Position numbers and translations under genes: made by a program. A stretch of DNA of 64,000 bases from Guillardia theta CCMP2712 (Eukaryota; Cryptophyceae; Pyrenomonadales; Geminigeraceae). Within the stretch, counting starts at the first letter, position 1. Each line of letters opens with the position of its first letter. The DNA is taken from positions 679,220 to 743,219 of the forward strand of contig NW_005434665.1 in the NCBI RefSeq assembly GCF_000315625.1. The letters run 5' to 3'. Positions 22,501 through 34,093 of this stretch are shown one piece after another. Under the pieces are notes generated by a model, which worked only from the letters and a program-made list of their open reading frames with translations, made no database searches and was not told where the DNA came from.

Positions 22501-25500
22501 CAGGCGGCAAACAGAGAGAACTTGTGAGCAGGTGTACAGAGAAAAGAGGGGAGGAGACGAGACAGAGGCAGAGGCAGAGGGGTATGAGGAGAGAGGAGAG
22601 AGAAGGGGAAGGAGATTCGGCGAAAAAAACGGAAACCGAGTTCAGCGGAGGAGTGATTTTGATCCTCACCTTCTCTTGGAAGTCTTGGAGAGCAATCGAC
22701 CTGCCGCTACCTGCTCCTCTTGTCAGCTTCGAGTAAATACCGCATTTGTCGCAACCGACCTAACCAACCCAAGATGCCGAACAGCAAGCCAGTGTCAGCA
22801 ACACCACAGACCTGCAACGATCATGACAGTCAGTTGTCCTTTGAGCCCTCCTCCCCCGATGACGTTCAGCTCCATAAGGAGGCAGACAGACCAAACTTCC
22901 TCCTCAATTTCACATAGACATGATGCAGACCTTGCGGAACAGGAGATCTATCGACGTGTGCATGGATGAGGACTTGAAGAAGTGCAAGATGAAGACTCCG
23001 CGATCCGACTTGATATCAGGAGGGAACGAGAGAAACTTCAACGAACTGCCAAAGTGCATTTCGGACGATGATCTCGAGCTTGCCTCCTCCTCCTGCTCCT
23101 CCGCAGCACAAGAAATAACAGGGCTACTCCTCTTCCTCAAGGCCTCTCCACTGTCCCATATCTGCAAAACCTCCATCACAGGCCGCCCAGCCTCGCATGC
23201 GATCACCTCGAACTTGTCAAAGGTTGTTCGACATCTCCACTCCAGCTTGTCGTCCTCGTCGATAACTTCCACCTTGGTGACATCACGGTCGAGCACAAGC
23301 CTGTCGAACTGCACGTGCAGGCTACGGCCCACTGCTCGGACCATCTCGATCTCGTTCTCCTTACGGGATACGCGGACGTCTAGCTCGACAAGCCCGATCT
23401 GAGGACGACTCACTCGCCCGCATTCGCCTTCGCCTCCTCCTCACCTTCACGTTGTACTGCGAGCGGATGTGTTGCTTCTTGGACCCAAGCTTCGCGTGCG
23501 CAATGTCCTAAAAGCCAGAGATCAACATTACAGCTGCACGTTTACAACTTGTATCGTGAGAGGGTGTCTCATCTTGTTACATGTTACGCCAACTCCACAC
23601 TCCCCTCACCACTGAACCATACCAGGGCTCCCCTCTCCCCTCTCTTCACCTCCTCTCCTCGCGCACCTGCATCAGCATGTCGCAAATATTTCTCGCCTTG
23701 TGCTCGGCTCGCAGGTACTTTGCCTCATGAAAGAAATCATCTTCCGACAACTCACTTCTCTCCGTCATGTTCTCCCCGAAGATTGCCAACAGCAGCGCAT
23801 ACTGACAATCATTAATCGCCCCCTTCGCTTCCTTGAGGTCAATGAGCATCGACAAGCCTCCATCGCCCTCCTCCTCCTGCCTGCCTCCCTTCACCGTCCC
23901 GAGATGCGCAACCCCGTCTATCTTGCTGAAGATCGTCTTCCTGACGCCTTCGATGATCGACTCCATCTTCATGTCCTGCAGCTCCACCGACCACATCCGG
24001 TCCTGCGCCAGCTCCTCGCTCTTTACAAAGAGGTTCACCACCTTGATGCTTCCGAGGTCTGCAGACAAGCTGTCGTTTGACATGGAGTTCCGAGGGAGGA
24101 GGAGCACTGGGTGCTCAAGCTCAAACTCCACCTTTACCTTCGTCGTGCTTATGTCCCTCTTCTGTGCTGCTCCCGTTTCCTCCCCCGTCGAGCTCCCTGG
24201 CTCTAGCATGCTGCTGGCCTCGTCGAGTGCGCGGAGTTTGGAGAGGTAGTGGTTGAAGTCAGCGAGGAATCGCGATAGGATGGTGATCTGTGCATGCCTG
24301 ATCACCATCTTCACCGTGCGATCGAACCCAGGATAGAGGCTCGAGCGAGAATCGTAGGTGGCAATGTCGAAGGAGAGGCAGGAGGCACCGCCATCGTAGA
24401 CTTCGCTCCTAGCCAAGATGTCCTTGTTCATAGTGCCAGCTACGCACATGTCGACGACCTGCAGCGAGAGGAGGTCTCCTGTGATCCTGAAGCATCCGTC
24501 CACGAACCTCGTCACCTTCCCGTCCACTCCCTCCATCAGGATCTTTGCGCAGAAATTCTCGTCCAGCAGGTTGCCGAAGCACATGGAGATGCTGGGCAGC
24601 CTCACGGACATCTCCACCTGATCCCTTGGCCTCTCCTGCTGCTCTCCCCCGCTGGCTCCGTCCCCCTGCGACAAGGAGCCGAGCAGGTTGATGAGGATTC
24701 TCTTCATGATGAGCATGTCGATGATGGTGAGATGGACCTCCAAGGGGCTCGCGCTCAGCTCCACACTCGCTGGTATGCAGCCGACGAGATCCCTGGACCA
24801 GAAATTGGAGAACTGCAACGATGCTGGACGGAGGATGTTGGAGTCCGACCAGATGGGATCGGCGAAGACCTCGTCATCGTAGCTCGTGTAGCTCATCTGA
24901 TGGTCTGCCGGCACGAGTCATCGGCAGCGCAGAGGATGACAAGTGGAGGAGGACACGAGGAAGAGCAAGAAGGGAAAGGGGGCAAGGGGGGGCAGGGAGG
25001 AGGAGAAGCATATGACCTTCTGCAGCTCTGTGGCAGACGATGGTGAACTGCTCAAGGAGCCAGCTGAGCATGAACTCGCGGAATTTCTGCGACAAAGATG
25101 AGGACAAGGCGGTCAACAAGAGGAGGAGGGAACGGAGAGGAGGAGGAGGAGGAAGAGGAGGAGCGAAGGAGGAGGAGTCAACCACCTGAACGAACGAGAC
25201 GGTCAGAGAGCCCTCGAACAGGAAGGCGTCAGACTCAGCAACGGCAAAGTCAGTGACGAGGTGGATCCTGGCATCCTGCAGCTGGGTCTTGGTCAGCAGA
25301 GCTCCTGCTCGAGCCTTGGCGAAGCTGAAACCCTTCTCTTCCTCGTCCTTGCGTGAAGCAACTTGCCCTCCCTTTCCTGCAGCAGGGGGATCCATGAGAC
25401 AAACAGGGAGGGGGGGGGGGGGGGGGAGAATGAGGATTCAGAGGAGGTAGAGGGTAGGTGATGAGGAGGAAGAGGAGCAGAGAAGGAAGGGGAGGAGGAG

Positions 25501-28500
25501 AGGAGGAGGAAGAAGATAAAGGGAGTGGAGGAGGAAGGGGATAAGAAGCAATTGGTGGAAGTTTCAGACAAGCTTCAAGCAACTCACCGAGCCAGGTAAG
25601 AAAGCGGAGGATGAGACCCGCGTCAGCGATCGCTTCGGCCTCACGGAAGATGAGATCGATCCTCATGTGGAACGACGAGGTGCTGGCAAAGTGCAACTCG
25701 ACGCAAGGGGAGAGAGGATGAGACGATTGGCAAGTCAAGAACGGCAAGACTCGCACGGCGTTCATCGGCCGACTGTCGAGCACCTGAGATTTCGTCAGAT
25801 CTTATTGAAGGACAGAGAGGATCCTGTCCACCTTGGCGAACGAGAACGAGACGTCCAGCGACCACCGCAGACTTTCGTCATCCTCGCTCTCAGGGACCGT
25901 CGCCAGGTCAAAGAGCTTGAGGAGGATCTTGAGGTCTTTCCCGGACACGCGGAAGATAGGATCCTTCTCGCCCGAGCTGTCTTGACCCCCCAGCGCAGAG
26001 TAGAAGGAGACGTCAGCGCTCGCAATCTTGATGGTGCATTCCGTGTTGACGAGCTTCCCAAGGGAGTTGTCGACTGCCTTCTGAAGAACATGGTCGATGG
26101 TTTTCATGTTCAGCTTGTCGATAGTCAGCAACACCTCACCCAGCTCATTGACACCGCCGCCCTCCCCCTCTACGACGCATTTCTCCGTCAGGTTCTCTCC
26201 CAGGATGGCCGACAGGATGCCGTACTGCACGTCAGAGAACTCTCCACTGACGTCCTCAAAGCTGATCTCGATGTCGAGCTTGCCCCTCCCATCATCGACA
26301 GTGATCGGACGGATCTTGGCGCTTCCATTGGCGTTGCGGATGATCTCTGTGATGCAATTCTCGCTCTCCGTCGAGTCGATGCGTAGGTGCTGGAGGGTGA
26401 CAGACCATTCGGACACCATCGTGAGGGATGTCTCGTTCATGACTGAGATCCCCCCAAGGTCTGCAATGAAGGTCTGGTGCGAGCACGAGTTCCGCGGGAT
26501 GATCACGATGGGGTGCTGCAGGTCGATGAGGTATCGAGTCGTGTTGCGGCGGAAGTTCTGCCATGACGAGTCCCTTCTGTCCTCCGACTCCTCCCTCCTC
26601 TCCTGCAGAGCTCTCTCCCTAGTACCCCGCGAGAACGTCTGGAAGAAGTACCCGAGGAAAGAAGTCCAGACCCGGCGGAGAAACACGATCCTCGGCTGGT
26701 TGATCTGGATCTTGATGTCCTTGCAGTAGCCGGGGAAGGTAAGGGAGCAGACATCGTACGATCCGAGCTCGAGGTGGATGAGATGATCTGCAGACTGCGA
26801 CGTAGTGAGGATGTACTTGTACATGGAGTTGTTCTTGACGCTCTCCAAGATGTGGATGCCATCGAGGTCTCCCCTCAGCAACGAGGTGCCGTCAGTGAAG
26901 AACGTGGCATCTACCTTCACGTCGTCGAGCTCGATCCTGTACAGGCTCTCCTGCATGACGTCGAGGAAGTCGATGGAGATGCCGTAGCTCGAGAAAGAGA
27001 TTGAATTCTTTGTCTTCTTGACGCTGTTGTTGGAGGTGAAAAACTCTAGAGGAGCGTGCTTCGGCAACAGCGAGCCACACAGCCCAGCCCTCCACAGCTC
27101 CTCCTCTCTAGGAGAGAACGCATCCTTTTCTCTCGGGGAGACCCTCTGCTCCAGCGACGAGATGGCCCGAGCAAACCCGCCGTCCTCCCTGACTGCAATC
27201 TTGTACAAGTTCAGCTTGCCGATGTCCCAGGATTTGGAACACAAGGAGATGGTGGTGGAGATGAGTCTCATCACCTCCTGGTTGAGACAGACATCCAGCG
27301 CCATCATCTTGATCTCGAGCTCCTCCTTGTCCGCCGAATCTACCTTGTGAGAGGCCCTGAACAGCTTCATCTGACTCTTCACCGGCAGCCTTGACATCAC
27401 AACCTTCCTCTCCTCCTCCTGCGTGCGGACGAGGCTGCTCTCCACGTTGAAGTCGGTCATCGTGACACTCCACGACACGATCTTCTCCTGCTTGATCCAG
27501 CTGTTGATGCCGCAGAGGTTGAGGACAAGAACGTCGCTCTGCTCCTGGTCTGCGAGGACACGATCTTCTCCTGCTTGATCCAGCTGTTGATGCCGCAGAG
27601 GTTGAGGACAAGAACGTCGCTCTGCTCCTGCAGCACCGGGCGGTCATTTCCTTGGAGCTCGACGATGACGTTGTCGAGTTGCGCCTCCTTCCTCCCCCTT
27701 GGCCACCTCCTGCAGCACCGGGCGGTCATTTCCTTGGAGCTCGACGATGACGTTGTCGAGTTGCGCCTCCTTCGGGATGTCCCAGCTGACCAGCGGGTTG
27801 ATGGCCTTCTGCGCCATGCGTATAGAGCTGAGCCAGAGGTTGTGATGGTGAGCCGCGAAGATCTGCAGGGCCTGACGCCCAGCAGCCTCTGGTTGGATCT
27901 CGATGACCTTGAGCCCCTCCACACTCGCAGTCTGGAAGTAGCTCGAGTCGATCTCGACGATCTCATCCGGGGCGACCTCCTCCCCGTCTGACCTGCACAG
28001 GTGCAGCCCCGTCCTGTGCAACCTTACCCACCTCCAGCACCATCCGTCCCTTGACTTGATCCCGTTGATAAGGAGCCAGCCGGCCAAGAGGACGGCCGGC
28101 GACCTCGCCTTCCTGCCGTATACCGTCGTGTAAGTCCACGAGGAGATGATGCGGAAGATGTCTTGCAAGCACTCCTTGGACGCCGTGAACTCCATGGAAG
28201 AGACCAGAGCTTCGACTACGACCTCCTGGTTTGAGTTGACTTCGTTCGTGATCAAGTGACTGGTCACTGCAAGGTGCGTGTCGTCCATGATGCAGTCAGG
28301 TGTCACGTGCTCGGTCTCCTGAGACTTCAAGTTGATTCCCCTCAACAGATCTATTCCGATCTTCTCTACTCGAAACAGGAAAGTTGCAAAGTGACTCTCC
28401 AAGCGCCCTTCTTGGCTTGCCAGATTCGCTTTCTCCTCGTCACTCAATGACCCATTCTTCACCGACACATCCCCCAACTTGAGCAACAAGCATGAAGCTA

Positions 28501-30486
28501 GTTTGTCTTGATGTACATTCTCGTAGATCAACATGTTTGGCGCGGCAACGTGAACGTCGATAGCATAGTGAGCCCTTACTTTTCCGCGCAAGCTGCTCCC
28601 TCCTTCACTACCAGGTTGCCGATACCTCTTGAGACCTGAATATGCGTCCTTTGCGAACCGAGCTGCTCTTTCAATGTCCAAGGAGGCATCTGAAACTTCC
28701 CAGAAGCAGACGAGATTATGCATGATGTGAGGACTGAAGACCAGCTCCAGCTTAGTGATGTGCAGTTCAACACTCGTGTCATTCCTTTGCGTCGAGATCT
28801 TCTTGCTGTAAGCCATGTCCACCAGATTGGATGAACGATCCTCGGACTCTATCTCGCCTCCTTCGATTCGCCTGCACAACAAGTGGCCAGTGAGTACATC
28901 CCTGACTTGAAAAGAAGAAATCTTTGATCCTAAGGCTGTCTCTTTGGAATTCTTCATGATGTCGAAGGAGGATAGAGTCATTTCATACGAGATGTCAAAG
29001 TGAGAAGCTTGATCTATCAGACGAAGCTCGCACCGCTGCAATCGTAAAGCGACATGAAATCTCCTGCTTTCCATGTTCTGACTGATGCTCGAGCTTGAGT
29101 AAGTCTCGCCTATTTCAAGTGTATGCACATCCAAGGCAGCCAGCAAGGATTTCTTCTCTTCGGCAGACAGCCCTTGGAGTGGAGAGGCGATGGCATCTTC
29201 AACTGCTCCCTCGGGTGCCGCTTGCGACTTGGGAGCTGTCATGCGACTCCACCATGAAGCATTCGATTTCCTCTTGGAAACATTCGCTTGCTTTGATTTC
29301 ATCGCCTTCAAGGCAGTACACCTGAAGTAGACTACGTCATGAAAGGCGTACTGGTCTTCGAGCTCTTCGATCTCTTTCTGCTCTTTCACATTCAGATCTT
29401 CTCCCCGCTGTTTTGTGTATATTTGAATGTACTTCAGACGATGCTTGCGACGCTCCAACAAGTAGCCTACACTTCGCTTCCTCCTCCTCTCGCGAATGTC
29501 TTGGATCAGAACGTTTTGGATGTAAAGCCACCAGCCTCGAGGATCTTGCGCTGGAGATTTGCTAGGCCTGCCACTTCTGCACAGGGAATCGTCCCTCCAA
29601 TGTATGAAGAAATTCAATATTTGGAGAGAAGATCTGTACTGATCTCTGAAAAGCTTAAAGTCGACCGAATCTAATTGTATGGAAACCTCTGAGTTCGGTA
29701 GGTCAGGGTTCCGTTTGCCTGTCCTTTGATGGAACAAATCCAGCTGAACAGACGTTGGGCTCAAAATGTACTTGCTGCCGCCATGCATGCGTATGTCTTC
29801 AATGTTTGAAACTTTCTCACAGTCTACGCATAACCCTTCAAGCAGTACACTCTTGGACACATTGAACTCTTTGGAACCCTCCACCTCGGCATTTGTCAAA
29901 GACAAGCTGTCAAACATCAAGCCTAGGCTCGTTTGCGTCTCATGATCATAGAGCCTCAGCTCAAAGGTGGACACATGCACCTCAAGCTTCCTCACGAACG
30001 CTCGGAATGGGATTCCCTTGCCAACTTTGGTCGCTTCCGGGTCATCATTAGCCTCCGATACCGGTATGCTTTCTTCCAGCTGCAATTCCCATTGCTCAAG
30101 TAGAGCTCGCTTAGCCTGTTGCTCGATATCTTTGACTTGCTGTGGACTCAGTTTGCTGTCCTTCTTGCTTTGAACAAGAATATGAAAAGAGTCTATGCGA
30201 ACCTGGATCGAATGTTTCTCTTGCCAAACAACTTCGAGCTTTTTGAGAGAACCTGAAACCACTTGAACAGGAACTGCCATTCCATCCAGACAGGATGTCT
30301 TGACTTGGATGTTCTCCGCGGAGATGGTCCATACTTTCCCCTGTGTCTTTGCCTGCAAATTCTTTTTGTCGATGACCAGCCAACTGTGAAAGAAGTTTAC
30401 AAGTTGAAACATGGTCATCTTGCTTACCGTCCAACATACTTGGAGAGCAGCCATGATATGATTCTTTGCTTCAGCCAGTCCAGCAT
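16544..30486 (-). CDS. VPS13-family bridge-type lipid transfer protein with PH, two GRAM and FHA modules
   Basis: Giant rod-shaped protein expected to carry phospholipids between membranes at contact sites. ATG 30486 gives the chorein start MLDWLKQRIISWLLSKYVGR; a 44-nt intron (30384-30427) joins it to WLVIDKKNLQ. Large exons cover about 30383-27707, 27541-25800, 24910-23650, parts of 23410-21990 and 21970-17190. Features in order: chorein/RBG repeats; a PH-like domain (LAGWLLINGIKSRDGWCWRW, about 28110-27790); more RBG repeats; two GRAM-like units (about 20705-20400 and 20350-20080); the VAB/SHR-BD-type region (EIVFRNHLADPLVVW, about 19100-18600); an FHA domain (about 18340-18080); and a C-terminal region with QRLLLSLRKSFFSSKFLLKG. 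The last exons end GIKSGMKKIGQSMGMN. A paired duplication at 27474-27773 breaks the frame unless spliced or artefactual. Confidence 0.88.
18080..18340 (-). other. FHA domain inside the VPS13-like protein
   Basis: The minus-strand translation contains IIGRNPLP, then VSRRHLML, LFDLNSTNGVMVNGKPV and HGDVITIGAK. These are the hallmark GR, SRRH and NGT/S-type NG elements of forkhead-associated domains, which bind phosphothreonine peptides. It sits in one uninterrupted exon between the VAB-type region and the C-terminal RBG-like part. Confidence 0.9.
20080..20705 (-). other. Two GRAM-like domains in the VPS13-like protein
   Basis: The first unit (about 20705-20400) reads GVLYVTDFALCHYSNLIGGE then IPVEEIVSLQKSS. 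The second (about 20350-20080) reads GYIVFSTRHLLFMTMEH then VEWKDVATAEPKKSM. Both follow the GRAM layout of a strand ending in Y/F-V/F-T/S followed by a hydrophobic strand and a 'v.l..I' strand. GRAM domains commonly bind phosphoinositides or sterols. Confidence 0.75.
27474..27630. repeat. Tandem duplication B, period 83 bp, inside VPS13-like gene
   Basis: The 74-bp segment 27474-27547 recurs at 27557-27630 with no difference seen; a short unrelated spacer lies between. The unit encodes QSDVLVLNLCGINSWIKQEK on the minus strand. The period is not a multiple of three. Confidence 0.93.
27625..27773. repeat. Tandem duplication A, period 82 bp, inside VPS13-like gene
   Basis: The 67-bp segment 27625-27691 recurs at 27707-27773 with a 15-bp spacer. 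The unit encodes AQLDNVIVELQGNDRPVLQE on the minus strand. Together with duplication B the net insertion is 165 bp, a multiple of three. Confidence 0.93.
27790..28110 (-). other. PH-like domain in the VPS13-like protein
   Basis: LAGWLLINGIKSRDGWCWRW, LHRTGLHLCRSDG and the final HHHNLWLSSIRMAQKAI follow the PH pattern: an opening G-W-L strand, R-W-V-x-L next, and a C-terminal helix with the invariant tryptophan. Confidence 0.8.
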
Positions 30487-31328
30487 TTCGTCTCTCAATC
30501 TCCCTCGCGGACGACTTTCGGATCGGTGACTGGTGAATGTCCTGACCCTTAAGTTGCTATCTGCTCAAGTTATGGATGCTGGCTCCCTCCGCACACGGCA
30601 GGCAGAGTGCATGAGGGAGGAGCTTGCTCACTCCCATCATCCTTATCTCATCTCTCATCCCCTCACGACGCAGTGCCGCGGGGGCACGGCCGGACACATT
30701 CCTCAGTCCGCACCATTCGAGTGGAGGAATATCGCAAATCTTTACTCAAAGGCGTACAAAAACACATCCGCCTCAGGTAAGTCTAATCGAATTCCTTGAG
30801 CGGCACTGCCAGACAACTCCTGCCCCGGCCGTCGGATTCTTCAAGCGCTATCCCAGTCGCCGTGGCAGGCCGGGGGGCGGCCCGGAGTCAAACAAGCCGC
30901 CCGGGGCGAGTTTACGTTTTACTGGGCGCCGCCGCATGGTCCCACACTGCCGCATGAACGCTCGCTCTTTTACTCAACTTGGCAAATCATAGTTAAGTTA
31001 AAAATCACTATTGGGCTACGTAATAATACCGTACGGTACTACGGTAGGACCGTTGACTCTTGAAGCCGGCTCGCTCCCGGCACGTTCTCTGCCCGGCCGC
31101 TTGAAGGTGTCGGACCGTCTTTACTCAAAAGATTAAATTAAAAATCAGCCGCCGAACTTCTGACTGAAGCCCCCCGGACTCCGACTCTGAGGCTCACTGA
31201 CGGCGGTCACTGAGTCAGTACGGTCAGCCCTCAGGGCCTGCCGTCACCCTGACCCGGGCCCGGGCGGGCCGCGGCAGTCGGACCGGCGGGCCGCCGCGGC
31301 GCGGCGCGGCCCGGGCGCCGCGGGGGCC

Positions 31329-31476
31329 GCCGCCCGGCCCGGCGCCCGAGTCACTTATCCGATGATCTGCCTGAGGCTCGGCTCGGAGCCTGGCCGGGCC
31401 GAGCCTGGCCGGGCCGCGCCCGGGTATTACACGGTAGTACGGTCAGTCGGGTTGAGTAAAGGGGAATCATTCACGT
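31329..31476. repeat. GC-rich block, copy 1
   Basis: It contains GGCGCCCGAGTCACTTATCC, GGCTCGGCTCGGAGCCTGG and GTACGGTCAGTCGGGTTGAG, in the same order as the second copy at 33361-33524. It is flanked on the left by a longer run of CCGGGC-type sequence from about 31250. Confidence 0.85.
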
Positions 31477-32131
31477 TTCAAATGCCGGCGGGCACGCTCT
31501 CTCTCTCTCTCTCTCTCTCTCTGTTATCTGAAGTTCTCTCCTCAGACTCTCTTATCTTATCCTCCTTCTCTCGTCATTGCATCAGCTCGCCAGCCATCTC
31601 CCTTATCTCTGCACTGCACATCTAATAGCCCTGCATGAAAATCTTCTTCAGAATGGACAATCCTTGAATGGTTATTGCCCACTCAGCATGACTGTGAACT
31701 TGACGTTGTATCATCGTATCTTGACTTGGATCTGCTGACATTCTCTTGTTTGAGTGACTTTCTGACGTCCGATGTAACGTACTATTTCAGAAACTCGGGG
31801 GGAGGATGAAACGTATGCCAGCCGTGCCAGTCAGATAGCGCCGAGTTAACAAAAACTCTCCTGTAAACCAAGACGACTTACGTGGCGAGGCGGCATGTAG
31901 TACATGGGATGAAGAGGGGACTTTCCTAGCCGTCTTGTTAAGGTCCTCTCATGTCTGGATGCTTGGGTTTCACATCCTAGCATACAGTCTATCTCTCATG
32001 TGCTCCTCAATTCTGTTTTTGTGTGCATTAAACTCGGTCTTGAGCAAAAACTGTCTTGTTACAACTAAGGTCGATGTGATATCTGCGTGAGGCTTTGGAC
32101 TAGTACAAGTCTAACAAACTTGTATTCCGTC
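31477..32131. repeat. ~655-bp direct repeat, copy 1
   Basis: It starts TTCAAATGCCGGCG and ends AACTTGTATTCCGTC. It aligns colinearly with 32656-33315 with few differences after the first ~100 bp (for example AATAGCCCTGCATGAAAATC and AGCGCCGAGTTAACAAAAAC in both). Confidence 0.9.
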
Positions 32132-32655
32132 GGTTATGAGCCTCGATTACATGCTCAATCATGTTGATCTTATATTTGGTTAGTTGAATTGTTTACTGGA
32201 GTTTTTTCTTTCTTGGTATTGTTTTCCGTTACTGTTGAAAATTCATGCAACTTTCTATCAAGCCTTACACATTCGGTCTCTCTAGCCGCAAGTTGCTTAG
32301 GCCTCTCATCCCAGCCTCAATTTGTTTGATTGATCTTCGAATAGGAAAAACAAGCCTTTCCCCAGCCAGATTGGTCGGTCGAATATCTGCTTAACCGTGT
32401 GGAAACGCACTTGAAGCTGATTCGATTCTTATTTTCTTGATCTTTGAGTAGGATCAAATGGAACTCCCAGGAGATCTGGCGGAAGTTTCATGTCATGGAG
32501 CTAGGCTGTGGCATGCATAACTGGAGCTACTTCTGGATCGGCGAACAAGGTACAACTGCAAATTATCTTCAGATGCCTTGAAACGGATGTTCCAATCTCG
32601 CGGCAGCAATCTCTGGTCACAAGTTCTTTACGGTTCAAAAATTTATCTTTTGGTC

Positions 32656-33315
32656 TTCAAATGCTGGCGAGCAAACTTCTCTCGTCTTCTCTTTTATTTT
32701 CTCTCTTCTCAGACACTCTTATCTTTACTCTATCTCTCTTCATTGCATCCGCTCGCCAGCCATCTCCCTTATCTCTGCACTGCACATCTAATAGCCCTGC
32801 ATGAAAATCTTCTTCAGAATGGACAATCCTTGAATGGTTATTGCCCACTCAGCATGACTGTGAACTTGACGTTGTATCATCGTATCTTGACTTGGATCTG
32901 CTGACATTCTTGTTTGTGTGACTTTCTGACGTCCGATGTAACGTACTATTTCAGAAACTCGGGGGGAGGATGAAACGTATGCCAGCCGTGCCAGTCAGAT
33001 AGCGCCGAGTTAACAAAAACTCTCCTGTAAACCAAGACGACTTACGTGGCCGGGCGAGGCGGCATGTAGTACATGGGATGAAGAGGGGACTTTCCTAGCC
33101 GTCTTGTTAAGGTCCTCTCATGGCATGTCTGGATGCGTCTGGATGCTTGGGTTTCACATCCTAGCATACAGTCTATCTCTCATGTGCTCCTCAATTCTGT
33201 TTTTGTGTGCATTAAACTCGGTCTTGAGCAAAAACTGTCTTGTTACAACTAAGGTCGATGTGATATCTGCGTGAGGCTTTGGACTAGTACAAGTCTAACA
33301 AACTTGTATTCCGTC
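32656..33315. repeat. ~660-bp direct repeat, copy 2
   Basis: Second copy of the 31477-32131 sequence, same orientation, about 525 bp downstream of the first. It carries small insertions, such as an extra GGCATGTCTGGATGC-type segment near 33121. Confidence 0.9.
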
Positions 33316-33360
33316 AGACTGTCACTACTGAAATACCGGGCGCGGCCCGGGCGCCGGGCC

Positions 33361-33524
33361 GCCGCCGCCCGGCGCCCGAGTCACTTATCCGATGACTCTG
33401 CCTGGCTGAGGCTCGGCTCGGAGCCTGGCCGCCGGCCCGGCCGAGCCGGGCCGGGCCGCGCCCGGGTATTACACGGTACTAGTAGTACGGTCAGTCGGGT
33501 TGAGTAAAGGGGAATCATTCACGT
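33361..33524. repeat. GC-rich block, copy 2
   Basis: Repeats the 31329-31476 block with small insertions. Here it lies downstream of the ~660-bp repeat, whereas the first block lies upstream of its copy. A further CCGGGC-rich stretch follows at 33568-33620. Confidence 0.85.
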
Positions 33525-34093
33525 GACTGTCACTACTGAAATAATAACTTTGAGTAAAGAAATAAAACCCGGGCCGCGGCGCGGCCCGGGAGCCGGCCCG
33601 CCGCCGGGCCCCCCGCTCAGCCGGGTGACTTGTGACTAATAACTTTTGAGGGTGGATAAGATTAATCATGTTGGAGAAAAGGGGGTACTTTGAGGGGGAG
33701 GGGACGGGTAGTGATAGTCCTCAAGAAGCACGGCGATACCGTGGATACAAAAGGGTGGGTCCCAAATTTGACAACTTGAAGGTGTAGACGGGCATCATGA
33801 GATGACTCGAAGGGGGTCCATGGTGAGGGTGGGTGGTACGTAGCCTAGTAGTAGGGGGTGATGAGAGAGCGTGGGGAGGAGTCAACTAGAGCGCATATCA
33901 ACTGGGATCATAGATGGTGGGGTACATTCTAACCACCCTACCTCTCGAATCATGGAATCTTATAACTTGGTAGGGTAGGGAAGTAGCTATTCCACCCCAC
34001 CTACCAAAATCCATTTCAAGCATAGGAAAATAACGGGTGGTGGTAGAAGAATGGGAGGGGTGGTCGTCGTATATTGGGCGCAGAGGATCTAGT

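Larger units (their letters stand above)
30487..34093. other. Gene-free region with direct repeats and GC blocks
   Basis: This 3.6-kb interval has no supportable gene. It contains two direct copies of a ~655-bp sequence, two related GC-rich blocks, a (CT)n run at 31499-31522, GTAC palindromes near 31025-31050, and GGGTAGGG-type tracts at 33670-34030 just before the next gene. No reverse transcriptase or transposase reading frame is visible. Confidence 0.6.

Noticed and set aside
31250-33620. Possible LTR retrotransposon bounded by the ~655-bp direct repeats
   Set aside because: The 525 bp between copies encode no Gag, protease or reverse transcriptase, and repeat ends do not show TG...CA with flanking target duplications that I can see.
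34037-34093. GTG-initiated N-terminal extension of the surface protein
   Set aside because: Non-ATG start, sequence lies in a GGTGG-rich intergenic tract, and the signal segment follows ATG 34094 well.
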